A DNA stretch of 64,000 bases from Curtobacterium sp. BH-2-1-1 (GCF_001806325.1 NZ_CP017580.1:2294001-2358000); one strand, 5' to 3'. Shown: positions 17,976 through 26,313, counted from the first letter of the stretch. The notes: generated by a model from the letters alone, not told the origin. Numbers and translations are program-made.

Positions 17976-18956
17976 TCAGCGGTCGATGCCGATTGGCGCG
18001 TCGACACCGTCCCGTGAACCGATGACGTCCTCGGCCGGGATCGCGTCGACGAGCGCGCTTCGCTGTGCGTCGGTGAGCCGAATACCTGCGGCTGCCGCGT
18101 TCTCGTCGAGGCGGGAGCGGCGACGTGTTCCAGGGATGGGTACAGCGCCCTCGGCGAGGAGCCACGCGAGGGCCACCTGCGCGGTCGTCGCACCGATCTC
18201 GCTGGCTACCCGCTCGACGCGTGCGACGAGCCGCCGGTTTGCAGCGAACGCTGCGGGCTGGAAGCGCGGGAGACCTCGCCGGGCGTCGTCCGGCGCCAGA
18301 TCGTCCAGGCTGCGGACGCCCTCGGTGAGGACCCCGCGTCCGAGCGGGGAGAAGGCCACGAAGCCGATGCCGAGTTCGTCAGCGGTCGCCTTCTCCTCGT
18401 TGTGCAGCACGTCCCGGGAGAACAGGGAGAACTCCGATTGCACTGCAGCAATCGGGTGAACGCTGTGAGCGCGGCGGAGCGTGGACGCGGCGACTTCTGA
18501 GAGGCCGATGTGTCGCACCTTCCCCGCTGCGACCAGGTCCGCCATCGCACCGACGCTGTCCTCGATCGGTACCGCAGGGTCGGCGCGGTGGAGGTAGTAC
18601 AGATCGATGGTGTCCATGCCAAGGTGCCGGAGGGACCGGTCGCAGGCGCGTCGGATGTACTCGGGGCTGCCGTTGCGGCCGTGGACGGTGCCGTCGTCGT
18701 CGGTCTCCGCTGATGCCTTCGTCGCGATCGTGATCTCGTCGCGACGAGACCCCAGGGCGCGGCCGATCAGCTGCTCGTTCGTGAACGGTCCGTACGCCTC
18801 GGCGGTGTCGATGAACGTGACACCGATCTCGACCGCGTGCTGCAGCGTCGCGATCGACTCCTGCTCATCGCTCGGGCCGTAGAAGGCGTTCATGCCCATC
18901 GCGCCGAGACCGATCGTGGAGACGGTCAGTCCGTCACCGAGCTGTCGTGTCTGCAT
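17976..18956 (-). CDS. Aldo/keto reductase (YhdN/AKR13-like)
   Basis: 326 residues with the GLGAMGMNAFYG start typical of this branch and the tetrad Asp50, Tyr55, Lys80 and a His in YYLHRADPAVPIEDS. NADPH-dependent carbonyl reduction; the natural substrate is probably a reactive aldehyde. The start ATG 18956 overlaps the 3' end of the MerR gene by 23 bases, so it is translated from the regulator's transcript. Confidence 0.9.
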   Translation of the reverse strand: MQTRQLGDGLTVSTIGLGAMGMNAFYGPSDEQESIATLQHAVEIGVTFIDTAEAYGPFTNEQLIGRALGSRRDEITIATKASAETDDDGTVHGRNGSPEYIRRACDRSLRHLGMDTIDLYYLHRADPAVPIEDSVGAMADLVAAGKVRHIGLSEVAASTLRRAHSVHPIAAVQSEFSLFSRDVLHNEEKATADELGIGFVAFSPLGRGVLTEGVRSLDDLAPDDARRGLPRFQPAAFAANRRLVARVERVASEIGATTAQVALAWLLAEGAVPIPGTRRRSRLDENAAAAGIRLTDAQRSALVDAIPAEDVIGSRDGVDAPIGIDR

Positions 18957-19374
18957 TTGCAGGGGTTCCTTTCTCGACGATCGCCCGGTAGGTGGCAATT
19001 TTCTGTTCGATCGCGGCGAGGTGCCGCTGCGTCCGTGCGAGGTCTTCGAGGACGTGCTGCCGGTGGTCCTCGAAGAACCGGAGCCGGTCCTCTTCCGTGC
19101 CGGGCCGTCGACTGAGTTCAGCGATCCCGCGGATGTCGGCGATCGACATGCCGGTCTCGCGCAGCATCACCAACCCGCCGACCCAGTCGAGGTCGGGTTG
19201 GTGGTACCGGCGCTGCCCGGACGGTGTCCGCGGCGTCGGGTCGAGCATCAGGCCAGCCCGGTCGTAGTACCGCAGGGTCTCCATCGGGAGACCCAGCGCG
19301 GCCGCGGCCTGCCCGATGCTCAGCCCGTCCGGTGGGACGGCTGCATCGACTTCGGGGAGGGGAACTTCGCGCAT
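18934..19374 (-). CDS. MerR-family transcriptional regulator
   Basis: 146 residues: winged helix at the N-terminus (LSIGQAAAALGLPMETLRYYDRAGLM), then the long dimerisation helix (LRFFEDHRQHVLEDLARTQRHLAAI). No cysteine cluster for metal sensing, so a small-molecule or redox inducer is more likely. It forms an operon with the downstream AKR and should act on its own promoter, which contains a MerR-like dyad. Confidence 0.9.
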   Translation of the reverse strand: MREVPLPEVDAAVPPDGLSIGQAAAALGLPMETLRYYDRAGLMLDPTPRTPSGQRRYHQPDLDWVGGLVMLRETGMSIADIRGIAELSRRPGTEEDRLRFFEDHRQHVLEDLARTQRHLAAIEQKIATYRAIVEKGTPANADTTAR

Positions 19375-19380
19375 GGCCTC

Positions 19381-19412
19381 ATGCTCACACCCGGAGTGCG
19401 CTCCAGGTCAAG
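19381..19412 (-). promoter_or_regulatory. MerR-type operator/promoter of the MerR-AKR operon
   Basis: Minus strand: -35 TTGACC (19406-19411), a 19-base spacer and -10 GAGCAT (19381-19386). The spacer carries the dyad ACC(T)GGAG-N4-CTCC(G)GGT. Long 19-base spacers are the hallmark of MerR-activated promoters. Confidence 0.7.
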
Positions 19413-19448
19413 CGCTCGTCACGGTCCGCCCGCTCACCGGCGGACGAC

Positions 19449-20012
19449 CTACGCCACCACAGCGGCGACGACGAGATCCAGTACACGATCACGCTGCCGG
19501 CGGTCCGTGCCGCTCGTCTCCGAAGCCACCGCTGTCCCTGCCACCAACAGCAGCACGTCGTCCGAGGCCACACCGTCACGCAGCCGTTCGGCTCGTTCCA
19601 GCGCAGCCAGCAGCACCTGCAGCGCATCGTTCAGACGGCCGCGGCTGTGCTCAAACGGCTGGGCGCCGCCCGCAATCGCAGCCGTCAACGCCGAGCTCAG
19701 ACCGGCTTTCGTAGCCAAGTAGTCGACAAACCGGTCCAACCACTCACGAAGGGCAGTCGCCGGTTCCTCGTTCGCTGCGAGGTGCGCAGCAGCATCGCAG
19801 ACAGCGTCGAGCTCATTCCGGTACACAGCTTCGACCAGGGCGATGCGCGAGGGGAAGTGCCGGTAGACGGTCCCGACACCGACGCCCGCCGCGGCTGCGA
19901 TCGCGGTGAACGGCACGTCCGCGCCTTGCATGGATACCAACTGCACTGCTGCATCGAGCACGCGCGCCCGGTTGCGCACGGCATCCGCGCGAAGGCCGTT
20001 CCGATCGCTCAT
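19449..20012 (-). CDS. TetR-family transcriptional regulator
   Basis: 187 residues with the N-terminal TetR HTH (VRNRARVLDAAVQLV, FTAIAAAAGVGVGTVYRHFPSRIALVEAVY) and an all-helical ligand domain. Start ATG 20012 with the SD GGAAGGGG. Divergent from the SDR gene at 20103, with two palindromic operators between them, so it most likely represses that gene and itself. Confidence 0.9.
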   Translation of the reverse strand: MSDRNGLRADAVRNRARVLDAAVQLVSMQGADVPFTAIAAAAGVGVGTVYRHFPSRIALVEAVYRNELDAVCDAAAHLAANEEPATALREWLDRFVDYLATKAGLSSALTAAIAGGAQPFEHSRGRLNDALQVLLAALERAERLRDGVASDDVLLLVAGTAVASETSGTDRRQRDRVLDLVVAAVVA

Positions 20013-20025
20013 CCCCACCCCTTCC

Positions 20026-20068
20026 AAACGGAACGCTTTCCGTTTACGCTGTTCCGGAACGCGTTCCG
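20026..20068. promoter_or_regulatory. Two palindromic operators between the TetR and SDR genes
   Basis: AAACGGAA-CGCT-TTCCGTTT (20026-20045) and the perfect palindrome CGGAACGCGTTCCG (20055-20068) share the CGGAACGC(T/G)TTCCG core, with centres 26 bases apart. Likely TetR dimer sites. Confidence 0.75.
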
Positions 20069-20102
20069 CTTACCACTGTACTTCCACGAGAACGGATCGA
20101 AC

Positions 20103-21122
20103 ATGACGACCAACCCAGACGCCACCGTGCTGGTCACCGGCGCGAACGGCTACCTCGGCGCGCACATCACCGCGGCGCTACTCGACCAGGGCTACAGCGT
20201 TCGCGCCACCGTCCGCAGCGCAGCCCGAGGAGCGGCGCTGCGCGAGGATCTCGACCGTGCAGGGGTGCTGTCTGCCGACAGGCTCGATCTCGCGTACGCC
20301 GACTTGAGCTCCGACAACGGTTGGACCGAGGCCATGTCCGGGGCGCGGTACGTGATGCACGTCGCTTCTCCCTTCCCCGGCGACACCCCGCAGCACGAGG
20401 ATGACGTGATCGTGCCGGCACGAGACGGAGCACTCCGCGTCCTCGCGGCTGCTCGCGATGCCAGCGTTGAGCGAGTCGTGATGACGTCCTCGTTCGCAGC
20501 CGTCGGGTACTCACACAAAGCTGTTCCGAGCTTCACTGAAAGCGACTGGACCAACCCCGAGGATGACCTGCAGCCCTACATCAAGTCGAAGGTCGTCGCC
20601 GAGCGAGCCGCGTGGGACTTCGTTGCTCAGCAAGGGGAGGGGCTGGAGCTCTCGGTCGTGAACCCCGTGGGCATCTTTGGCCCGACGCTGAGCACGAAGC
20701 TGTCGACGTCAGTCGCGTTCATCAAGGCGATGCTTGACGGTTCGATGGAGAGCCTGCCGGCACAGTCGTTCGGCGTTGTTGATGTGCGCGACGCTGCTGT
20801 GCTCCACCTTGCAGCGATGACGCGCTCAGAAGGGGCGGGGGAGCGGTTCCTGGCAGTCGCGGACGGACCATCCGTGAGCTTCCGCGATGTCGCTGTCCTG
20901 CTCCACGAGGAGCTCGGCTCCCTCGCCTCACACGTTCCATTGACCGAAGCAGCCGCCAGCAGCGACGGATCGGACAGCTCGGTTGCGCCCGTCATCAGCA
21001 ACACCAAAGCCAAGAACGTCCTCGGCTGGGAGCCGCGCCCCGTGCGCGAGACGCTGCTCGACACTGCGATGTCCCTCGTGGAACTCGGCCTCGTCGGCAA
21101 GGACGAGCCAAGTCGTCGATGA
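20103..21122 (+). CDS. NAD(P)-dependent epimerase/dehydratase-type aldehyde reductase
   Basis: 339-residue extended SDR. Cofactor motif VLVTGANGYLGAHITAALL; catalytic segment MTSSFAAVG and Tyr-x3-Lys in PYIKSKVVAERAAW; substrate part VNPVGIFGPTLS. It resembles bacterial dihydroflavonol-4-reductase-like aldehyde reductases. The ATG at 20103 is preferred over upstream in-frame codons because they fall in the TetR operator region. Probably induced when the TetR ligand is present. Confidence 0.88.
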   Translation: MTTNPDATVLVTGANGYLGAHITAALLDQGYSVRATVRSAARGAALREDLDRAGVLSADRLDLAYADLSSDNGWTEAMSGARYVMHVASPFPGDTPQHEDDVIVPARDGALRVLAAARDASVERVVMTSSFAAVGYSHKAVPSFTESDWTNPEDDLQPYIKSKVVAERAAWDFVAQQGEGLELSVVNPVGIFGPTLSTKLSTSVAFIKAMLDGSMESLPAQSFGVVDVRDAAVLHLAAMTRSEGAGERFLAVADGPSVSFRDVAVLLHEELGSLASHVPLTEAAASSDGSDSSVAPVISNTKAKNVLGWEPRPVRETLLDTAMSLVELGLVGKDEPSRR

Positions 21123-21231
21123 CGCTCACGCGGTCCTAGAAGGGCGCCTGCCGTAACTCGATGTGGCGGGCTCGCACTGGTCTCACGCGGTGGCGGTGCC
21201 AGGACCGTCAGCGGCGCGAGGCATTTGGTCG

Positions 21232-21258
21232 CCTCACAAGTCGGTGCTGTCCGTCGTC
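21232..21258 (+). promoter_or_regulatory. ECF41-type promoter of the distal NmrA-like gene
   Basis: CCTCACA-N16-CGTC on the plus strand about 43 bases before the start at 21302. A perfect match to the copies around the sigma gene, although 8 kb away. Confidence 0.8.
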
Positions 21259-21301
21259 AAGCCCTCGGCGAGATCTCGTCAAAGACAGAAGAAGGGTGAA
21301 C

Positions 21302-22039
21302 ATGAGGGTCTTCATCGCGGGCGGTCGTGGCCAGGTGGGAGCGGAAGTCGCTGGGGTGCTGAAGGAGGAGGGCGTTGAGGTAGTCATCGGCAGTCGCGCC
21401 AATGGCGTGGACGCGACGACGGGCGACGGGCTGGACGCCGCGCTGGTCGGAGTGGACACGATCGTGAACACGCTCAACATCGCGCGCTTCGACGACGAGG
21501 CGACGGCGTTCTTCGAGACGACGACCCGGAACCTGGTGCGTGCCGGGAACCGGGCAGGGGTTCGGCATCATGTCCTGCTGTCGATCGTCGGTGTCGGTGA
21601 GGAGGACGGACCGGACAACGGGTACTGGCGCGGCAAGGTCGCCCAGGAGCGGTTGTTGAAGTCAGCAACGGTACCCGCGACGATCGTCCGTACGACCCAG
21701 TTCCACTCCTGGGTCCCGGTGCTGGCAGACCAGCACACCGTCGACGGACGGGTGATCGCGGAGCGCTCACTCATCCAGCCAGTCGACCTCTCCGAGGTTG
21801 TGGACCTCCTCGCGACGACCGCGCACGACCCGGAACCGTCTGATCGTGAGATCGACCTGGCTGGACCGGAGCGCTACTTCTTCGACGAACTTCTTCGCGG
21901 AACGCTGGCCGCAGCAGGCGACGATCGTGAAGTCGTGACCGTCCCGCGCACCGGGCCGATTGACCTGATGGTTCCGCGCGGCCGGCATCAAGTCGGGAAC
22001 AAGAAGTACCCAGTCCCCAACATCCCACTCGCTCACTGA
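21302..22039 (+). CDS. NmrA-like / atypical SDR NAD(P)-binding protein
   Basis: 245 residues, third NmrA-like paralog in the window: FIAGGRGQVGAEVAGVL, RHHVLLSIVGVGEEDGPDNGYWRGKVAQE. Start ATG with upstream GAAGGG. Its promoter matches the ECF41 motif, which links it to the sigma factor at 11958-12905. Cytoplasmic oxidoreductase or redox-responsive protein; substrate unknown. Confidence 0.86.
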   Translation: MRVFIAGGRGQVGAEVAGVLKEEGVEVVIGSRANGVDATTGDGLDAALVGVDTIVNTLNIARFDDEATAFFETTTRNLVRAGNRAGVRHHVLLSIVGVGEEDGPDNGYWRGKVAQERLLKSATVPATIVRTTQFHSWVPVLADQHTVDGRVIAERSLIQPVDLSEVVDLLATTAHDPEPSDREIDLAGPERYFFDELLRGTLAAAGDDREVVTVPRTGPIDLMVPRGRHQVGNKKYPVPNIPLAH

Positions 22040-22172
22040 GGGCAAATCGCGACCTGGCTTACTCTCGTCCGGAAGCGGAGCACTGGATGCTGCACGTCCG
22101 GTGAAGGATCGGATATCGGACGCGATGGACGCCCCGTTGGACCTGCTGGTGCTGCGGGGCGTTCCGTTCAGC

Positions 22173-23156
22173 TCAGCCGCGGTCGCGTGCCATTCCTGCT
22201 TCGGTGTTGCGAGTACCGACTGCGACGCCGTGCGGGGATGCAGCTTCGATCCGGGCGAGGTCGCTCGTGGTGAGGACGACGTCGGCGGCGGCGACGTTTT
22301 CCTCGATCCTGTACGCCTTCGTGGTGCCGGGGATCGGGACGGTGCCGACCTGCATCAGCCACGCGAGCGCCAGCTGCGCGGTCGTGACTCCCTTCTCGTC
22401 AGCGATGACCTTCAGTGCCGAAACGACGCGGAGGTTCGCGTTGATCGCCTCGTCTGAGAACCGGGGGAGGTTTCGCCGTGCGTCGCCCTCGGGGAGGTCG
22501 TCCTTGCGGGTGAGGGTGCCGGAGAGGAACCCGCGGCCCAGCGGCGAGAAGGACACGAACCCGATGCCGAGCTCGCGGGCAGTGTCGAGGACGCCGTTGT
22601 GTTCGGCGTCGCGCTCGAACAGGCTGTACTCGGACTGGATCGCCGTGATCGGGAACGTCGCGTGCGCACGGCGCAGGGTCTCGGCCGAGGTCTCGGAGAC
22701 CCCGATGTAGCGCGCTTTTCCGGCGGTCACGGCTTCAGCCATCGCGCCGATGGTGTCCTCGATCGGGACGGTCGGGTCTGCCCGGTGCAGGTACCAGAGG
22801 TCGACGTGGTCGGTGCCGAGGTGGCTGAGGGACCGGTCGATCGCGCGGCGTGCATGTCCCGGGGAGCCGTCGAGGCCGATTGGTGTGCCGTCGTCGGTGA
22901 AGTCCGTGGCGAACTTCGAAGCGATGACTACTTGTTCCCGGTCGGCACCGAGGACCCGGCCGAGCAGTTTCTCGTTCTCGAACGGTCCGTACGCTTCTGC
23001 GGTGTCGAACAGGGTGATCCCGAGGTCGAGGGCTCGTCGGATGGTCTCGACGGAGCCGGTCTCGGTGGCGCCGCCGTAGAAGGCACTCATGCCCATGCAC
23101 CCGAGACCGAGGGCGGACGTGACGAGGCCCTGGGAGCCGAGAGGGATCTGCTGCAT
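22173..23156 (-). CDS. Aldo/keto reductase, copy 1 of the duplicated unit
   Basis: 327 residues: GLGCMGMSAFYGGA, tetrad Asp51, Tyr56, Lys81 and His in WYLHRADPTVPIEDT. NADPH-dependent reductase of the same branch as the gene at 17976. Start ATG 23156, divergent from a MerR gene, with a MerR-type promoter in the 89-base gap. About nine tenths of residues agree with copy 2 by eye. Confidence 0.9.
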   Translation of the reverse strand: MQQIPLGSQGLVTSALGLGCMGMSAFYGGATETGSVETIRRALDLGITLFDTAEAYGPFENEKLLGRVLGADREQVVIASKFATDFTDDGTPIGLDGSPGHARRAIDRSLSHLGTDHVDLWYLHRADPTVPIEDTIGAMAEAVTAGKARYIGVSETSAETLRRAHATFPITAIQSEYSLFERDAEHNGVLDTARELGIGFVSFSPLGRGFLSGTLTRKDDLPEGDARRNLPRFSDEAINANLRVVSALKVIADEKGVTTAQLALAWLMQVGTVPIPGTTKAYRIEENVAAADVVLTTSDLARIEAASPHGVAVGTRNTEAGMARDRG

Positions 23157-23198
23157 GCGTGTTCTCCGTTCGTCGCCGGGATCACCCGGACGATGACG

Positions 23199-23229
23199 AC
23201 CCTCCACCCTGGTGCGCACACCATGTCAG
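23199..23229 (-). promoter_or_regulatory. MerR-type promoter of AKR copy 1
   Basis: Minus strand: CTGACA (23224-23229), 19-base spacer, GAGGGT (23199-23204). The spacer contains the dyad TGGTG-N4-CACCA (23210-23223). Confidence 0.7.
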
Positions 23230-23245
23230 GTGGGAGACTCGACCC

Positions 23246-23650
23246 ATGCTGCTCCCGGAGGTCCACGTCGATGAGCCGGTCACGATCAGCGCTGCGGCAG
23301 AGTTGCTCGGCATCACCGTCGACACGATCCGTTACTACGAGAAGGAAGGCATCGCGCCGGCTCCTGATCGTGGGCAGCACGGGTGGCGCCGTTACGACAC
23401 GGCTGCGCTGAGCTGGCTCGCCGGGACGGTGATGCTCCGCGGGACCGGGATGAGCGTGCAGGAGATGCGCGAGTACGCGTCCGCGTACAGGGCTGGCGCT
23501 GATGATGTCGCACGGCTCGCGCTCCTCGAGCAGCATCATGCGACCGTCCTCGCTCGGCAGGCGGAGGTGCAGCTGCACCTCGCGGCGCTGGAACGGAAGA
23601 TCGAGGCGTACCGCGAGACCATTGCCGCGACCGGCCGATCGGCGGCATGA
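23246..23650 (+). CDS. MerR-family regulator, copy 1
   Basis: 134 residues: HTH ITISAAAELLGITVDTIRYYEKEGI, then a dimerisation helix rich in Glu and Arg (LALLEQHHATVLARQAEVQLHL). No Cys residues for metal or redox sensing. Start at 23246, as an upstream frame would cross the AKR promoter. Expected to activate the divergent AKR. Confidence 0.88.
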   Translation: MLLPEVHVDEPVTISAAAELLGITVDTIRYYEKEGIAPAPDRGQHGWRRYDTAALSWLAGTVMLRGTGMSVQEMREYASAYRAGADDVARLALLEQHHATVLARQAEVQLHLAALERKIEAYRETIAATGRSAA

Positions 23651-23698
23651 CCTCTGCCCGGTCGACCATCGGCTCCCGGACGCGGCATAGACGTGGAA

Positions 23699-23950
23699 TC
23701 AGTGGGCAGCGGTGTCGGCTTCGGCTGTCGGAGCTCGCCCGTGCTCCTGCTTGCGGGCGTAGTAGGCGGCACTGAGTTGGACGATGGCGAGAACTGACCA
23801 CGTGATCGCCATGAACGTGTGGAATCCGGACGGGTCGACGATGGCCAGAACGATCCAAATCACAGCCAGAGCGGCCCAGGTCCACGCAAGCCACGGGAGG
23901 GGCTTCCCAACGATTCGTTCGAGGATGCTGCGCCGCTTCATCTCGGTCAT
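23699..23950 (-). CDS. Small two-TM membrane protein
   Basis: 83 residues with two hydrophobic helices (WLAWTWAALAVIWIVLAIV and FMAITWSVLAIVQLSAAYY) and a polar tail. No known family. Convergent with MerR copy 1. Confidence 0.65.
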   Translation of the reverse strand: MTEMKRRSILERIVGKPLPWLAWTWAALAVIWIVLAIVDPSGFHTFMAITWSVLAIVQLSAAYYARKQEHGRAPTAEADTAAH

Positions 23951-23988
23951 GTACGTGACCCTATGGGATGGGTTCTAGCTGTCAGACG

Positions 23989-24017
23989 ATGTCCGGTAGC
24001 CGATCGGCTATTGAGAC
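23989..24017. repeat. Dispersed palindrome, GATCGGCTAT family
   Basis: tgtccggtagccgatcggct followed by attgagac: the core TAGCCGATCGGCTA is a perfect palindrome. Part of a set of at least eight related intergenic sequences in the window. Confidence 0.6.
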
Positions 24018-24220
24018 GCCTATCAGAGACCCGTCGTCGAGCTTCGATAGTGCCGCGCAACTTTTCGAAGCTCGAACTCACTTCTTGGCACGCGCCGATC
24101 TGCCGATAGCCCACCCTCGTCACTTCCACACCTCAGCTGACCTGGGCCCGTAAGGGAGCGGTCAACCCCCTACGCGACACCAGCAGACGTGTTTACGTTG
24201 AGGTCTGCCTAGGAGGGCGC

Positions 24221-24547
24221 TTGCTCGTCACAAAAATTCGTATCGACGGTCAGATATTTTTTCTCGATCCCGGCCAAGACGTTGACGCCCTCAAGGCGGC
24301 AATCCAGGATGCAGCTCGAACGGCGCCGACGTTCGTCGAGTTCGACACAGTCGGCCATGGGCTTGTCTCCGTGCTCGTCACCCCGACCGCGCCCGCGCGC
24401 TTCGAAACTGTCAATCGCTCCGACGACGAGTACGAGAGCATGGTCGAGCACCCAGAACCTGTCGATATAGAGCTGCTTGCCCTCGACACGTACATGGACC
24501 CGCATATCCCCGAGTCAAGACCAGGGCGCCCTAACGCACAGGACTGA
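24221..24547 (+). CDS. Hypothetical protein
   Basis: 108 residues, acidic, no membrane segment. Start TTG at 24221 with the excellent SD AGGAGGG, which supports that it is real. Codon use is less GC-biased at the start (caaaaattcg, gatattttt). No family recognised; probably a recently gained accessory gene between the two AKR-MerR copies. Confidence 0.6.
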   Translation: MLVTKIRIDGQIFFLDPGQDVDALKAAIQDAARTAPTFVEFDTVGHGLVSVLVTPTAPARFETVNRSDDEYESMVEHPEPVDIELLALDTYMDPHIPESRPGRPNAQD

Positions 24548-24627
24548 GACCTGCGTCTGATCCGGTGCTGACGCACCGGCCACGACAGGTGGCACGGCCG
24601 CATCCCTAGCCGTTGGTGCACCAGCAG

Positions 24628-24648
24628 CTGATCGGCTATCGGACGCGA
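24628..24648. repeat. Dispersed palindrome, GATCGGCTAT family
   Basis: ctgatcggctatcggacg, one half-site plus the tcggac flank, just outside AKR copy 2. Confidence 0.5.
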
Positions 24649-24694
24649 AAGTCCCTCCGCTGCCGAGCTGGTGCTGCGGGGCGTTCCGTTCGGG

Positions 24695-25678
24695 TCAGCC
24701 GCGGTCGCGGGCCATGCCTGCTTCGGTGTTGCGGGTTCCGACGGCCACGCCGTGAGGCGAGGCCGCTGCGATGCGTTCGAGATCGCCGGTCGTGAGGACG
24801 ACGTCGACAGCGGCGGCGTTCTCCTCGACCCGGGACGGCTTCGTGGTCCCGGGGATCGGGACGGTGCCAGCCTGAACCAGCCACGCGAGCGCGAGCTGCG
24901 CAGTCGTGACGCCTTTCTCGTCAGCGATGACCTTGAGGGCGTCGACGACGCGGAGGTTCGCATCGATCGCCTCGTCGGAGAACCGGGGCAGGTTCCGCCG
25001 GGCGTCCCCCTCGGGGAGGTCGTCCTTGCGGGTGACGGTGCCGGAGAGGAACCCGCGGCCGAGCGGCGAGAAGGGCACGAACCCGATCCCGAGCTCTGAA
25101 GCGGTGGCGAGGACGCCGTTGTGCTCGGCGTCGCGCTCGAAGAGGCTGTACTCGGACTGGATCGCCGTGATCGGGAACGTCGCGTGCGCCCGGCGCAGGG
25201 TCTCGGCTGACGTCTCGGAGACGCCGATGTAGCGGGCCTTACCAGCGGTCACGGCTTCAGCCATCGCGCCGACGGTGTCCTCGATCGGGACGTTCGGGTC
25301 CGCCCGGTGGAGGTACCAGAGGTCGACGTGGTCGGTGCCGAGGTGGCTGAGAGACCGGTCGATGGCCCGTCGTGCGTGCTCTGGGGAGCCGTCGAGACCG
25401 ATTGGCTGGCCGTCGTCGGTGAAGTCGGTGGCGAACTTCGACGCCACCACTACACGGTCTCGATCGGAGCCGAGCACCTGGCCGAGGAGCTTCTCGTTCT
25501 CGAACGGCCCATATGCCTCCGCGGTGTCGAAGAGGGTGATGCCGAGGTCGAGCGCGCGACGGATGGTCGCGGCGGAGCCGGCTTCGGTCGCACCGCCGTA
25601 GAACGCGCTCATGCCCATGCATCCGAGCCCGAGTGCGGACGTGACGAGGCCTTGGGAGCCGAGAGGGATCTTCTGCAT
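24695..25678 (-). CDS. Aldo/keto reductase, copy 2 of the duplicated unit
   Basis: 327 residues, same length as copy 1 and with the same motifs (GLGCMGMSAFYGGA; Asp51, Tyr56, Lys81; WYLHRADPNVPIEDT). Differences from copy 1 are scattered conservative changes, so both copies seem to be under selection and functional. Divergent from MerR copy 2. Confidence 0.9.
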   Translation of the reverse strand: MQKIPLGSQGLVTSALGLGCMGMSAFYGGATEAGSAATIRRALDLGITLFDTAEAYGPFENEKLLGQVLGSDRDRVVVASKFATDFTDDGQPIGLDGSPEHARRAIDRSLSHLGTDHVDLWYLHRADPNVPIEDTVGAMAEAVTAGKARYIGVSETSAETLRRAHATFPITAIQSEYSLFERDAEHNGVLATASELGIGFVPFSPLGRGFLSGTVTRKDDLPEGDARRNLPRFSDEAIDANLRVVDALKVIADEKGVTTAQLALAWLVQAGTVPIPGTTKPSRVEENAAAVDVVLTTGDLERIAAASPHGVAVGTRNTEAGMARDRG

Positions 25679-25720
25679 GCGTGTTCTCCGTTCGTCACCG
25701 GGATGACCCGGACGATGACG

Positions 25721-25751
25721 ACCTTCCACCCTGGTGTGCGCACCATGTCAA
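25721..25751 (-). promoter_or_regulatory. MerR-type promoter of AKR copy 2
   Basis: Minus strand: TTGACA (25746-25751), 19-base spacer, GAAGGT (25721-25726), with the TGGTG...CACCA dyad inside the spacer. The -35 is a better match than in copy 1. Confidence 0.72.
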
Positions 25752-25767
25752 GTGGGAGACTCGGATC

Positions 25768-26187
25768 ATGCTGCTTCCCGAGGTCCACGTCCGCGAGCCG
25801 ATTACGATCAGCGCTGCGGCGAAGCTGCTCGGCATCACGGTCGACACGATCCGCTACTACGAGAAGGAAGGCATCGCACCAGCACCAGCACGAAGCTCGG
25901 ACGGGTGGCGACGCTACGACACGTCGGCACTGAGCTGGCTCGCTGGAACGGTGATGCTTCGCGGCACGGGAATGAACGTCCAGGAAATGCGCGAGTATGC
26001 GGCCGCGTACCGGGCCGGCGCTGACGACACCGAACGGCTCGCGCTCCTCGAAGAGCACCACGCTGTCGTTCTTCAGCGGCAGACAGAGCTTCAGCGACAC
26101 CTGGCCGCGTTGGAACGGAAGATCGACGCATATCGCCAGACCATCGCCGCGAGAGGTGCGAGCGGGAAGGCTCGATCGGCCGCCTGA
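25768..26187 (+). CDS. MerR-family regulator, copy 2
   Basis: 139 residues, very similar to copy 1 (ITISAAAKLLGITVDTIRYYEKEGIAPAP...) with five extra residues near the C-terminus (ARGASGKARSAA). Expected to regulate the divergent AKR copy 2; cross-regulation between the two units is likely because the operator dyads share half-sites. Confidence 0.88.
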   Translation: MLLPEVHVREPITISAAAKLLGITVDTIRYYEKEGIAPAPARSSDGWRRYDTSALSWLAGTVMLRGTGMNVQEMREYAAAYRAGADDTERLALLEEHHAVVLQRQTELQRHLAALERKIDAYRQTIAARGASGKARSAA

Positions 26188-26313
26188 TGACGCTGTCCGT
26201 TTGCCCATCGCCTATTGGGCCGTATGACGATGGTCGTCCGATACGTGGATGCGACGTCGACGTTAGAGCTGACCGGCCCTGAGCAGCAGCCGGATGCTCC
26301 CGGCCGCTTCGAC

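Larger units (their letters stand above)
22150..26187. repeat. Direct duplication of an AKR-MerR unit (offset 2522 bases)
   Basis: The AKR gene at 22173-23156 corresponds to 24695-25678 and the MerR gene at 23246 to 25768, both shifted by exactly 2522 bases, with the same 984-base AKR length and the same divergent spacing. Flanking bases just downstream of the AKR genes (ctggtgctgcggggcgttccgttc, in parts) also match. About 1 kb of unrelated sequence separates the copies. No transposase or flanking inverted repeat is seen. Confidence 0.85.

Noticed and set aside
20928..20960. Further ECF41-like site (CCTCACA at 20928)
   Set aside because: Inside a coding gene; the bases 16 further on are GCAG, not CGTC.
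22150..26187. Composite transposon
   Set aside because: No transposase or terminal repeats at the copy borders; plain direct duplication is enough.
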